Below, one piece after another: positions 52,720-60,639 of a stretch of 64,000 nt of DNA. Positions within the stretch are counted from its first letter, which is position 1, and every line of letters starts with the position of its first letter. A program made the translations under genes and the position numbers. The notes beneath the pieces were generated by a model. That model had not been told where the DNA came from and did no database searches. It saw only the letters and a program-made list of their open reading frames with translations. The DNA is from Herbaspirillum sp. SJZ106 (lineage in GTDB: Bacteria > Pseudomonadota > Gammaproteobacteria > Burkholderiales > Burkholderiaceae_D). The stretch spans positions 558,001 to 622,000 of the forward strand of contig NZ_VFNI01000003.1 in NCBI RefSeq assembly GCF_006715495.1, given 5' to 3'.

Positions 52720-53940
52720 TTACTTGGCCGGATCCTTGACCGCGTCGTAGCGGTCGATCTCGGTGGCGACGTATTGGCCGTCCTTCTTGTCGATGCGGCG
52801 GATGTAGATGGTCTGCACGATGTCGCGCGTGGCGGCGTCGATGGCGACGGTGCCGCGCGGACTGGCGGCGCTGTAGCCCTTGACCGCTTCCATGAAGGCG
52901 GCGCCGTCGGCCTTGCCGCCGGTCTTGGCCAGCGCGCCCGCGATCAGGCCCATGGCGTCATAGGACGAGACCGACAGGAAGTTCGGCTTGAAGCGCCCGC
53001 CCACCGTTTGCGCGAACGCGTCGAGGAACCTGGCGTTGTCGGCGCCGGGGCGCGAATAGGCATAGAAGCCGGCGGTGTAGATGCCCAGCATGGCATCGCC
53101 GCCCATGCCCAGCACATCCTCGTCGGCCCAGCCTTCGCCGCCAAGGAAGCGGATGCCGGCCTTGTCCAGGCCCTTTTCCTTGTAGGCCTTGATGAAGGAC
53201 ACCATGGGCTGGCCGTTGGGCAGGAACACATGGATGGCGTCGGGTTTCTCATCCTTGATGCGCTGGAGGTAGGCGCTGTAGTCGACCGTGTTCAGCGGCA
53301 CCCGCACCGACGAAATCACGGCGCCGCCCAGGGCGGTGAAGGTCTTGCCGAACCAGGCGTCGGCATCCAGGCCCGGCGCATAGTCGGAGACGATGGAGAA
53401 GACCCGGCGCGAGCCGGTCTTGTAGGCCCACTCGGCCAGCGGCTTGACCGACTGCGCGATGGTGTACGAGGTGCGCGTGATGTACGGCGACTTGGTGGTG
53501 ACGGCGGAAGAGGCGGCGTTCATCACCACCATCGGCTTCTTCGCCTTGTCGGCCACCGCGGCGGCGGCCATGGCGTTGGGCGTGAACACGAAACCGGCCA
53601 CGATGTCGGCATTCTCGCGGCCCAGCAATTCGGTGGCCAGCCGCTTGGCGACGTCGGCTTGCGGGCCGGTGTCGTCCTTGTAGAGCACTTCCAGCTTCTT
53701 GCCGGCGACGGTGGCGCCATGCAGGCGCAGCCAGGTTTCCACGCCGGCCCTCATCTGTTCGCCGCTTTGCGCGGCCGGGCCGGTCAGCGAGGTGATCACG
53801 CCGATGCGGATGGTGTCGGGGGCATTGGCGGCCTGGGCGTCGGGCTGCCAGGCCAGCGTTGCCAGTGCGCTCAGCGCGGCGGCGCAGATGGTGGTGAAAC
53901 GCAAGGCGATGCCTGGCCCTGCAAGCTTGGTATGTCGCAT
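52720..53940 (-). CDS. ABC transporter substrate-binding protein for aromatic acids (paralogue 2)
   Basis: A 406-residue precursor with a long N-terminal region ending in a signal (ICAAALSALATLAWQPDAQA). The mature fold begins IRIGVITSLTGPAAQSGEQM and has YKDDTGPQADVAKRLATELL, then NAASSAVTTKSPYITRTSYT, VSDYAPGLDADAWFG and the shared C-terminal PRGTVAIDAATRDIVQTIYI. It probably feeds the transporter at 47191-50567, since no permease adjoins it. It is co-oriented with the Rieske pair and divergent from a LysR gene, so all three are probably controlled together. Confidence 0.88.
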   Translation of the reverse strand: MRHTKLAGPGIALRFTTICAAALSALATLAWQPDAQAANAPDTIRIGVITSLTGPAAQSGEQMRAGVETWLRLHGATVAGKKLEVLYKDDTGPQADVAKRLATELLGRENADIVAGFVFTPNAMAAAAVADKAKKPMVVMNAASSAVTTKSPYITRTSYTIAQSVKPLAEWAYKTGSRRVFSIVSDYAPGLDADAWFGKTFTALGGAVISSVRVPLNTVDYSAYLQRIKDEKPDAIHVFLPNGQPMVSFIKAYKEKGLDKAGIRFLGGEGWADEDVLGMGGDAMLGIYTAGFYAYSRPGADNARFLDAFAQTVGGRFKPNFLSVSSYDAMGLIAGALAKTGGKADGAAFMEAVKGYSAASPRGTVAIDAATRDIVQTIYIRRIDKKDGQYVATEIDRYDAVKDPAK

Positions 53941-54056
53941 GGTGTCTCCTCTCTGATTGTCATGGCGGCCGGCTGCGGATGCCGTGCCGATGCGGGTGAT
54001 TATTTTTCTGGTGGCGCTTCCCGATGGCGATCGATCATACCGAAGCGAAATTATTT

Positions 54057-54098
54057 GAAAATAGAATTTTCAGCATAATATTTATTCGAATTTCGAAT
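54057..54098. promoter_or_regulatory. twin palindromes in the LysR/binding-protein promoter
   Basis: GAAAAT-AGA-ATTTTC (54057-54071) and ATTCGAA-T-TTCGAAT (54084-54098) lie in the 244-base divergent gap. The second contains the LysR pattern T-N11-A. Position and symmetry make them candidate binding sites of the LysR protein at 54185. Confidence 0.6.
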
Positions 54099-54184
54099 TT
54101 ACCCATTGCCCCGGGTATGGCAATCTGCGGCCTTGACGGCATCGCTGGGATGTACCGCGAAGACGTACGGAAAAAGGAGGAGGC

Positions 54185-55084
54185 ATGGCATCGTTCGACC
54201 TGAACCTGTTGCCGGTGGCACTGGCGATCTTCGAGGAACGCAGCGTCAGCGGCGCAGCGCGCAAGCTCGACATGAGCCAGCCGGCGGTGAGCGTGGCGCT
54301 CAACAAGCTGCGGCTGGCGCTGGGCGATCCGTTGTTCGTGCGCACCGCGCACGGCATGGAGCCGACGCCGCGCGCGCTCACGCTGATCAGCCCCACGCGC
54401 GACATCATGCAGCGGCTCCATACCGACGTCCTGGCCAGCGAGACCTTCAATCCGGCCAGCACCACGCGGCGCTTTGCCATCGCGCTGTCGGACATCGGCG
54501 AGATGACCTTCCTGCCGAAATTGCTGGACCGTTTGCGGCGCGATGCGCCGCTGGCATCCATCCTGTCGCTGTCGATGTCGCCGCTGGAATTGTCGGCGGC
54601 GCTGGAAAATGGCGAGGTGGATCTGGCGGTGGGGTATTTCCCCGACCTGAAGAACCGCAATTTCTTCCAGCAACGCTTGTTCTCGCATGACTTCATCTGC
54701 CTGCTCAGCGCCGACCATCCGCATCGTTCGCGCAAGATCACCATCGATCAGTTCCTGCGGATGGGGCATGCGGTGATCAAGGCCGAAGGGCGCAGCCAGG
54801 AGTTGTTCGAACAGTTCCTGATACGCCAGAAGATACAGCGCCGCATCGTGCTGTCGACGCCGCACTTCATGTCGATACCGTTCCTGATCGCCTCATCCGA
54901 CCTGATCGCGACCGTGCCGCGCGCGGTGGGCGAATCCTTCGCGCAATTCTCCAACATCAAGCTGGTGGAGCCGCCGTTCGAGATTCCCTCCTTCGATCTC
55001 CGGCAGCATTGGCACCGCAAGTATCACAAAGACGGCGGCAATGCCTGGCTGCGCGCCGTGATCGCCGAGATGTTCTCGGCCTGA
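54185..55084 (+). CDS. LysR-family transcriptional regulator
   Basis: A 299-residue regulator. The N-terminal winged helix reads FDLNLLPVALAIFEERSVSG, then AARKLDMSQPAVSVALNKLR and LALGDPLFVRTAHGMEPTPR, of the NodD/NahR-like subgroup. The effector domain contains RRFAIALSDIGEMTFLPKLL and ENGEVDLAVGYFPDLKNRNF. It is divergent from the paralogue-2 binding protein and the second Rieske pair, which it probably controls, with an aromatic acid as inducer (inference). It is convergent with the MarR gene; stops are seven bases apart. Confidence 0.88.
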   Translation: MASFDLNLLPVALAIFEERSVSGAARKLDMSQPAVSVALNKLRLALGDPLFVRTAHGMEPTPRALTLISPTRDIMQRLHTDVLASETFNPASTTRRFAIALSDIGEMTFLPKLLDRLRRDAPLASILSLSMSPLELSAALENGEVDLAVGYFPDLKNRNFFQQRLFSHDFICLLSADHPHRSRKITIDQFLRMGHAVIKAEGRSQELFEQFLIRQKIQRRIVLSTPHFMSIPFLIASSDLIATVPRAVGESFAQFSNIKLVEPPFEIPSFDLRQHWHRKYHKDGGNAWLRAVIAEMFSA

Positions 55085-55091
55085 GCCCGGC

Positions 55092-55613
55092 TTATTCTTC
55101 TTCGTGCTGGCCGTCCTTGAGCCTGGCCAGCGGCGCGCGGCTTTGCGGGTTGTTGAGGTGCACCAGCTTGTCGAGCAGGTACATGAATTGTTCCTTCTCG
55201 CCTTCGTCGAGCGGTTCGAGGATGCGCTTGCGCAGCCGCTGCAGCCCGGGTATCAGCTGTTCCAGCAATTGTTCGCCGGCGACGGTGATGCGCAGCGCGC
55301 GCTGGCGCCGGTTGTGCGGGATCACTTCGCGCACCAGCAAGCCTTTTTCTTCCAGCCGCGCGCATACGGTGGCGCCGGTCGAGGTATCGATCGCCACCAG
55401 TCCCGACAGCGTCACCTGGTCGATGCCGGGATGGTTGGAGAGCATGCGCAGGATGGCGTATTGCACCGGCGTGACCACGCCTTCGATTTCGTCATGGAAC
55501 ATCGAGACCGATATCTGCTGCGCCCGGCGCAGCAAGTGTCCGGGATGCTCGTACAGGTCGACCAGCTGGCTTTCGGTTTGCGGCGGGCTTTTCTTGGCGT
55601 TGTTTCTGGGCAT
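55092..55613 (-). CDS. MarR-family regulator, probably of vanAB
   Basis: A 173-residue winged-helix protein. DNA-binding segments are TPVQYAILRMLSNHPGIDQV, TLSGLVAIDTSTGATVCARL and EEKGLLVREVIPHNRRQRAL. It starts MPRNNAKKSPPQTESQLVDL at 55613; the frame extends to 55769 without conserved features. It is divergent from the vanA gene, and a perfect 7-2-7 palindrome lies in the shared region. Vanillate-responsive regulators of van genes are often GntR (VanR), so a MarR here is a different solution. The ligand is unknown. Confidence 0.83.
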   Translation of the reverse strand: MPRNNAKKSPPQTESQLVDLYEHPGHLLRRAQQISVSMFHDEIEGVVTPVQYAILRMLSNHPGIDQVTLSGLVAIDTSTGATVCARLEEKGLLVREVIPHNRRQRALRITVAGEQLLEQLIPGLQRLRKRILEPLDEGEKEQFMYLLDKLVHLNNPQSRAPLARLKDGQHEEE

Positions 55614-55967
55614 GGTGGAAGTCGCTGGTGAGCGGGTTAAGTCGTCGGCCTCAGGTGCGGCGCAGTGTAGCGCGCGGTCTTGTGCCTGCGGCAATTTTGG
55701 TGCGCTGCGCAACAAAAAAGTTTGCCATCCGAGTTTACTTGCGGCGCGGATTGGCGGATACTTTTTCAAACATTCAGTGTACTGAATATTAAATTAAAAA
55801 GCAGAGACCCGACAGGCGCCGGATCAATCATGGCCCGCGGAACAAGAAAGACAGGCATGGCGCGCCGGCATCGGCAAGCGCCAGGCGCCAAGAGGCATCG
55901 GACGGGAGCCGGAACACGGCATCGCCGCCGCGCCGATTGAGGAATTCACCTAACGGAGGAGAAGGAC
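55614..55967. other. 354-base divergent region between the MarR gene and vanA
   Basis: No gene is seen. It contains the palindrome at 55772-55787 in an AT-rich patch (55765-55802) and a strong TAACGGAGGAGAAGGAC ribosome region before the vanA ATG. The stretch 55830-55940 is GC-rich with no identifiable element. Confidence 0.55.
55772..55787. promoter_or_regulatory. palindromic operator, ATTCAGT-GT-ACTGAAT
   Basis: Perfect seven-base arms around a GT centre, 158 bases before MarR and 180 before vanA starts, followed by AT-rich ATTAAATTAAAAA. Size and symmetry are right for a MarR dimer. Confidence 0.7.
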
Positions 55968-57017
55968 ATGTTCCCCAAAAATACCTGGTACGTCGCATGT
56001 ACCCCCGATGAAATCGAAGGCAAGCCGCTGGGCCGCCAGATCTGCGGCGAGAAGATCGTGTTCTACCGCGGCGCCGAAGGCAAAGTGGCGGCGGTGGAAG
56101 ACTTTTGCCCGCACCGCGGCGCGCCCCTGTCGCTGGGCTTCGTGCGCGACGGTCAGCTGGTGTGCGGATACCACGGCCTGGAGATGGGATGCGACGGCAA
56201 GCCGGCCGGCATGCCCGGCCAGCGCGTGCGCGGTTTTCCGTGCATCCGCAGTTTTCCGGTGGTGGAGCGTTACGGCTTCATCTGGGTCTGGACGGGCGAC
56301 AAGGAGCTGGCCGATCCGGCGCAGATCCACCACTTCGAATGGGCCGTGAGCCCGGAGTGGGCCTACGGCGGCGGCCTCTACCACATCAATTGCGACTATC
56401 GCCTGATGATCGACAACCTGATGGACCTGACCCATGAGACCTATGTCCATGCGTCCAGCATCGGCCAGAAGGAGATCGACGAAGCGCCGGTCAACACCAA
56501 GACCGAGGGCGAGCAGGTGGTCACCAGCCGCTTCATGGAAAACATCATGGCGCCGCCGTTCTGGCGCATGGCCTTGCGCGGCAACGGCCTGGCCGACGAC
56601 GTGCCGGTGGACCGCTGGCAGATCTGCCGCTTCTCGCCGCCCAGCCACGTGATGATCGAGGTCGGCGTGGCGCACGCCGGCAAGGGCGGCTATCACGCCG
56701 ATCCGCAGCACAAGGCATCGAGCATCGTGGTCGATTTCATCACGCCCGAGACGGAAACCTCGCACTGGTATTTCTGGGGCATGGCGCGCAACTTCCGTCC
56801 GCAAGACAAGGAACTGACCGCCACCATCCGCGAAGGCCAGGGCAAGATCTTCGGCGAAGACCGCCAGATGCTGGAGATGCAGCAAGCCAACCTGCTGAAG
56901 CATCCGGAGCGTCGCCTGCTGGCCTTGAACATCGATGCCGGCGGCGTGCAGTCGCGCCGCGTTCTCGACAAATGGCTGGCCCGGGAGGCGCAAGCCTCGT
57001 CGGCTCCGGCTGCCTGA
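55968..57017 (+). CDS. vanA: vanillate O-demethylase oxygenase subunit
   Basis: A 349-residue Rieske oxygenase that converts vanillate to protocatechuate and formaldehyde. It begins MFPKNTWYVACTPDEIEGKP. The Rieske ligands are Cys47/His49 in EDFCPHRGAPLSLGF and Cys66/His69 in VCGYHGLEMGCDG, and the iron site lies in MIDNLMDLTHETYVHASSIG. The C-terminal half with FITPETETSHWYFWGMARNF is VanA-like. Length matches VanA (about 350). It lies 10 bases before vanB. It is the better vanillate candidate of the two copies. Confidence 0.9.
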   Translation: MFPKNTWYVACTPDEIEGKPLGRQICGEKIVFYRGAEGKVAAVEDFCPHRGAPLSLGFVRDGQLVCGYHGLEMGCDGKPAGMPGQRVRGFPCIRSFPVVERYGFIWVWTGDKELADPAQIHHFEWAVSPEWAYGGGLYHINCDYRLMIDNLMDLTHETYVHASSIGQKEIDEAPVNTKTEGEQVVTSRFMENIMAPPFWRMALRGNGLADDVPVDRWQICRFSPPSHVMIEVGVAHAGKGGYHADPQHKASSIVVDFITPETETSHWYFWGMARNFRPQDKELTATIREGQGKIFGEDRQMLEMQQANLLKHPERRLLALNIDAGGVQSRRVLDKWLAREAQASSAPAA

Positions 57018-57027
57018 GGGAATGGGC

Positions 57028-57990
57028 ATGAGCCAACTGCAAGTCAGGGTCACGGCGCGCCGGGAAGAGGCCGAAGGCATCGTCAGCCTGGAGCTGGCGG
57101 CGGCCGACGGCAAGCCGCTGCCGCCGTTCACGGCCGGTTCCCACATCGATGTCCACCTGCCCGGCGGGCTGGTGCGCCAGTATTCCTTGTGCAACCCCCC
57201 GCACGAAAGCCACCGTTACCAGATCGGCGTGCTGCGCGATCCCAATTCGCGCGGCGGATCGGCGGCGGTGCATGAGGCTGTGCGGCTGGGCGACGTCATT
57301 TCCATCAGCGAACCGCGCAACCATTTTCCGCTGGCGCAGGCGCGGCGCACGCTGCTGCTGGCCGGCGGCATCGGCGTCACGCCCATCCTGTGCATGGCCG
57401 AGCGGCTGGCTGCCGCCAATGCCGAATTCGAGATGCACTATTGCACGCGTTCGCCGGGGCGCACCGCGTTTCGCGAGCGCATCGCGCAATCGGCCTTCGC
57501 CGGCCGCGTGGTGTATCACCACGATGACGGAGAACCGGCGCAGAAACTCGATCTGGCGACGCTGATCGCGGTTCCCGATGCCGATACGCATATCTATGTC
57601 TGCGGGCCGTCCGGCTTTATCGGGCACGTGGTCGACACCGCCAAGGCCATTGGCTGGCCGGCCGCCAACGTACACCTCGAATATTTTGGCGCGGCGCCCG
57701 CGGCCGGCGACGGCGCGGGCGATACAGCGTTCGACGTCAAGCTGGCCAGCAGCGGGCAGGTATTCACGATCCCCGCCGGCCGCACCGTGATCCAGGTGCT
57801 GGCCGAGCATGGCGTCGAGTTGCCGGTGTCCTGCGAACAGGGCGTATGCGGCACGTGCCTCACGCGCGTGCTGGAAGGCCAGCCCGACCATCGCGACCTC
57901 TACCTCACCGACGAGGAGCGCGCCGCCAACGACCAGTTCACCCCTTGTTGTTCCCGCGCCAAGAGCGCATTGCTTGTGCTGGATGTCTGA
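57028..57990 (+). CDS. vanB: vanillate O-demethylase oxidoreductase subunit
   Basis: A 320-residue FMN/[2Fe-2S] reductase partner of VanA. The FMN part has GGLVRQYSLCNPPHESHRYQ and RGGSAAVHEAVRLGDVISIS with EPRNHF; the NAD part has LLLAGGIGVTPILCMAERLA and HIYVCGPSGFIGHVVDTAKA. The C-terminal cluster ligands lie in VSCEQGVCGTCLTRVLEG and FTPCCSRAKS. I prefer ATG 57028 because TGAGGG gives correct spacing; ATG 57022 is too close. Confidence 0.92.
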   Translation: MSQLQVRVTARREEAEGIVSLELAAADGKPLPPFTAGSHIDVHLPGGLVRQYSLCNPPHESHRYQIGVLRDPNSRGGSAAVHEAVRLGDVISISEPRNHFPLAQARRTLLLAGGIGVTPILCMAERLAAANAEFEMHYCTRSPGRTAFRERIAQSAFAGRVVYHHDDGEPAQKLDLATLIAVPDADTHIYVCGPSGFIGHVVDTAKAIGWPAANVHLEYFGAAPAAGDGAGDTAFDVKLASSGQVFTIPAGRTVIQVLAEHGVELPVSCEQGVCGTCLTRVLEGQPDHRDLYLTDEERAANDQFTPCCSRAKSALLVLDV

Positions 57991-58018
57991 ACTTATAAAA
58001 ACCGAGAGAGGAGATGCA

Positions 58019-59203
58019 ATGAACGACACCATCAATTCGCGCCGCCGCCATCTGGTGCTGGCCGGCGCCGCCATGGCGGCCGGTGCGGCGCCGCTGGCCG
58101 CGCTGGCGGCCGACCCGGTGAAGGTCGGCCTGATCGTGCCGATGTCCGGCCCGTTCGCTTCCACCGGCCGCCAGATCGAGGCCGCCGTGAAGCTGTACCA
58201 GCAGAAGTACGGCGACAGCGTAGCCGGACGCAAGGTCGAGATCCTGCTCAAGGACGACGGCGGCGTCTCGCCCGACGTCACCAAGCGCCTGGCGCAGGAG
58301 CTGGTCGCGCGCGACAAGGCGCAGGTGCTGATGGGCTTCGGCCTGACGCCGCTGGCGCTGTCGACCGCACCCATCGCCACGCAAGCCAAGGTGCCGATGA
58401 TCGTCACCGCGGCCGCGACTTCCATCATCCCCCAGCGTTCGCCCTACATCGTGCGCACCGGTTTCACGCTGGCCCAGGTCACCGCGCCGCTGGCCGGCTG
58501 GGCGGCGAAGAACGGCATCAAGAACGTGGTTACTTTCGTCAGCGACTACGGCCCGGGGCTGGATGCCGAGAAGGTATTCGCCAAGACTTTCGGCGAGGCC
58601 GGCGGCAAGGTGCTGGAAAGCCTGCGCGTGCCGTTGCGCAATCCCGATTACGCGCCTTTCCTGCAGCGCGTCAAGGATGCCAAGCCGGAAGCCCTGTTCG
58701 TCTTCGTGCCATCGGGCGAAGGCGCGGCCGTGCTCAAGCAATTCACCGAACGCGGCCTGGCCGCCGCCGGCATTCGCCTCATCTGTACCGGCGACGTGCT
58801 GGATGACGACCTGATGCCCAGCATCGGCGTCGCCGCCAAGGACGTGGTCAGCAGCCATCACTATTCGGCCGCGCATCCGTCGCCGGCCAACAAGGAATAC
58901 GTGGAGGGCATCGCCAGGATGAACAAGGGCATGCGCGCCAACTTCCATTCGGTGGGCGCCTATGACGGCATGCACCTGCTGTACGAGGCGCTCAAGAAGA
59001 CCAATGGCGACACCGACGGCGACAAGCTGCTGGCGGCGATGAAGGGCCTGAGTTGGGACAGCGTGCGCGGCCCGGTCAGCATCGATGCGGCCACGCGCGA
59101 CATCGTGCAGACGGTGTATATGCGCCGCGCCGAGCAGAAGGGGGGCGAGTTCTACAACATCGAGTTCGACAAGGTGGAGAAGGTCAGGGACCCGGGCGTC
59201 TGA
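58019..59203 (+). CDS. ABC transporter substrate-binding protein for aromatic acids (paralogue 3)
   Basis: A 394-residue precursor, 28 bases after vanB and so probably co-expressed with vanAB. The N-terminus MNDTINSRRRHLVLAGAAMA carries a twin-arginine-like SRRRHL motif before the hydrophobic stretch, unlike the Sec signals of its paralogues. The mature part starts VKVGLIVPMSGPFASTGRQI and has DDGGVSPDVTKRLAQELVAR, VSDYGPGLDAEKVFAK and the shared VRGPVSIDAATRDIVQTVYM. It lacks adjacent permease genes. A vanillate-type ligand is inferred from the operon. Confidence 0.88.
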   Translation: MNDTINSRRRHLVLAGAAMAAGAAPLAALAADPVKVGLIVPMSGPFASTGRQIEAAVKLYQQKYGDSVAGRKVEILLKDDGGVSPDVTKRLAQELVARDKAQVLMGFGLTPLALSTAPIATQAKVPMIVTAAATSIIPQRSPYIVRTGFTLAQVTAPLAGWAAKNGIKNVVTFVSDYGPGLDAEKVFAKTFGEAGGKVLESLRVPLRNPDYAPFLQRVKDAKPEALFVFVPSGEGAAVLKQFTERGLAAAGIRLICTGDVLDDDLMPSIGVAAKDVVSSHHYSAAHPSPANKEYVEGIARMNKGMRANFHSVGAYDGMHLLYEALKKTNGDTDGDKLLAAMKGLSWDSVRGPVSIDAATRDIVQTVYMRRAEQKGGEFYNIEFDKVEKVRDPGV

Positions 59204-59248
59204 GGCCGGCAAGCGCGGCGTTCAAAAAAATCCCGGCCTCGCAGCCTG

Positions 59249-59282
59249 ATGCCGTTCAGTTAAGAGCTGAACGGCATTTTTT
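59249..59282 (+). terminator. rho-independent terminator after the vanAB operon
   Basis: ATGCCGTTCAG (59249-59259) pairs perfectly with CTGAACGGCAT (59267-59277), followed by six T residues (59277-59282). Confidence 0.9.
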
Positions 59283-59355
59283 ATGAATCAATAGAAACCC
59301 GTTCAGGCAGTCCGAACGGGAGAAGAGATGCGTGAACGGCTTAACTGAACGGCAT
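59249..59355. repeat. nested inverted repeats in a convergent gap
   Basis: ATGCCGTTCAGTTAAG (59249-59264) is the exact reverse complement of CTTAACTGAACGGCAT (59340-59355), enclosing a third hairpin (CCCGTTC at 59298-59304 with GAACGGG at 59314-59320). The flanks carry a direct repeat CTCGCAGCC (59238-59246 and 59361-59369). The element occupies most of the gap between the binding-protein gene and the pcaCD gene. Confidence 0.8.
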
Positions 59356-59376
59356 TAGGGCTCGCAGCCGGGCGTT

Positions 59377-60639
59377 TCAGATCTGCGCCAGGAAACGCGT
59401 GACCAGTTCGGCAAACGCCTGCGGCTGTTCCACCGCGCTGATGTGCGAAGCGCCGCTGATGATTTCCAGCTGCGCTCCCTCAATGCCATTGACCAGCGTT
59501 TGCGCCATCGCAATCGGCGTGCCCTGGTCCAGTTCGCCGGCGATCACCAGCGTGGGCGCCTTGATCTGGTCCAGGCGCGCCGTGGTGTCGACGCTGCCCA
59601 CGGCATTGCAGCAGCCGATGTAGCCCAGCGCGTCGGTGCTGGTCAGGCGTTCGCGGAAACGCGCCACCGTGGCGGCATGGCCGGCGCGGAAGGCGTCGTG
59701 GAAGTAGCGCCCCATGACGGCATCGGCGATCGCTTCGATGCCCTGTTCGCGCACCGTGGCGATGCGCTGCTGCCAGGCATCGCGCGCGGCGTTGGGATAG
59801 GCGGAGGTGGTATTGGCCAGCACCAGCGCGCGCACCAGGTTGGGGTGGCGCAAGGCCAGCTCCTGGCCGGCCATGCCGCCCATCGACAGGCCGACCCAGA
59901 CCACCGGGCCGGCATCGAGCTCGCGCAGCAGGCGCGCGACATCGTCGGCCAGATCGGCCATCGAATACAAGCCCTCCGCTTTTTCCGAACTGCCATGGCC
60001 GCGGTGGTCGTAGGCGATTACGCGGCAGTCGGCCGCCAGCAGGTTGGCCAGGCCGTCCCACATCATCAGGTCGGCGCCGATGGCGTGCGAGAGCACGACG
60101 GTGTGGCGCGGCGCGCGGCCGTTGCGCGGTTCGCGCACGCTGTAGTGCAGCGCAGGGGAAGACGCGGTGCGGCCTTCCTTGCCGATGCCGGGATGGTTGC
60201 TGTCGGCGGGACGTTGCGGCTCGATCTGGTAGCCGATCTGTTGGCCCACTTCGCGCAGGATCTGCTGGGCGTGGGTGAAGGCGGTATTGCCGGCCGGCAC
60301 GCCGGCATAGATGGCGGACTGGATCAGCACTTCCTTCATCTCGTCGGGGGTCAGGCCGGTGCCTTCCTTGCTGGTCAGGGCGGCGCGCACATGCAGTTCG
60401 AACTCTTCCCAGCGGCCCAGCGCGATGGTGATGGCCAGCACGATGATGCGGCGGGTCTTGTGGTCCAGGCCGGGGCGGCCCCAGATCTCGTTCCAGGCGA
60501 AGCGGGTGATCAGGTTCTGGAAATCGGCGTTGAAATTGGTGGCGTTGGCCACCGAACGGTCGACCCATTGGTCGCCCAGCACGCTGCGGCGATTGCGCAT
60601 GCCGCGTTCGAAATCGTGATCGAGGGGATCGTAGCTCAT
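59377..60639 (-). CDS. pcaCD: PcaC-PcaD fusion: 4-carboxymuconolactone decarboxylase / 3-oxoadipate enol-lactonase
   Basis: A 420-residue bifunctional protein. Residues 1-135 are a PcaC domain: MSYDPLDHDFERGMRNRRSV, FAWNEIWGRPGLDHKTRRII and QSAIYAGVPAGNTAFTHAQQ. After a polar linker (136-165) the alpha/beta-hydrolase PcaD domain follows, with YDHRGHGSSEKAEGLYSMAD, the nucleophile Ser252 in VWVGLSMGGMAGQELAL, and the C-terminal His near 399 in ISGASHISAVEQPQ. It performs two consecutive steps after PcaB. The start overlaps the pcaB stop (ATGA); the frame extends further upstream only as a shadow of pcaB. Confidence 0.93.
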   Translation of the reverse strand: MSYDPLDHDFERGMRNRRSVLGDQWVDRSVANATNFNADFQNLITRFAWNEIWGRPGLDHKTRRIIVLAITIALGRWEEFELHVRAALTSKEGTGLTPDEMKEVLIQSAIYAGVPAGNTAFTHAQQILREVGQQIGYQIEPQRPADSNHPGIGKEGRTASSPALHYSVREPRNGRAPRHTVVLSHAIGADLMMWDGLANLLAADCRVIAYDHRGHGSSEKAEGLYSMADLADDVARLLRELDAGPVVWVGLSMGGMAGQELALRHPNLVRALVLANTTSAYPNAARDAWQQRIATVREQGIEAIADAVMGRYFHDAFRAGHAATVARFRERLTSTDALGYIGCCNAVGSVDTTARLDQIKAPTLVIAGELDQGTPIAMAQTLVNGIEGAQLEIISGASHISAVEQPQAFAELVTRFLAQI

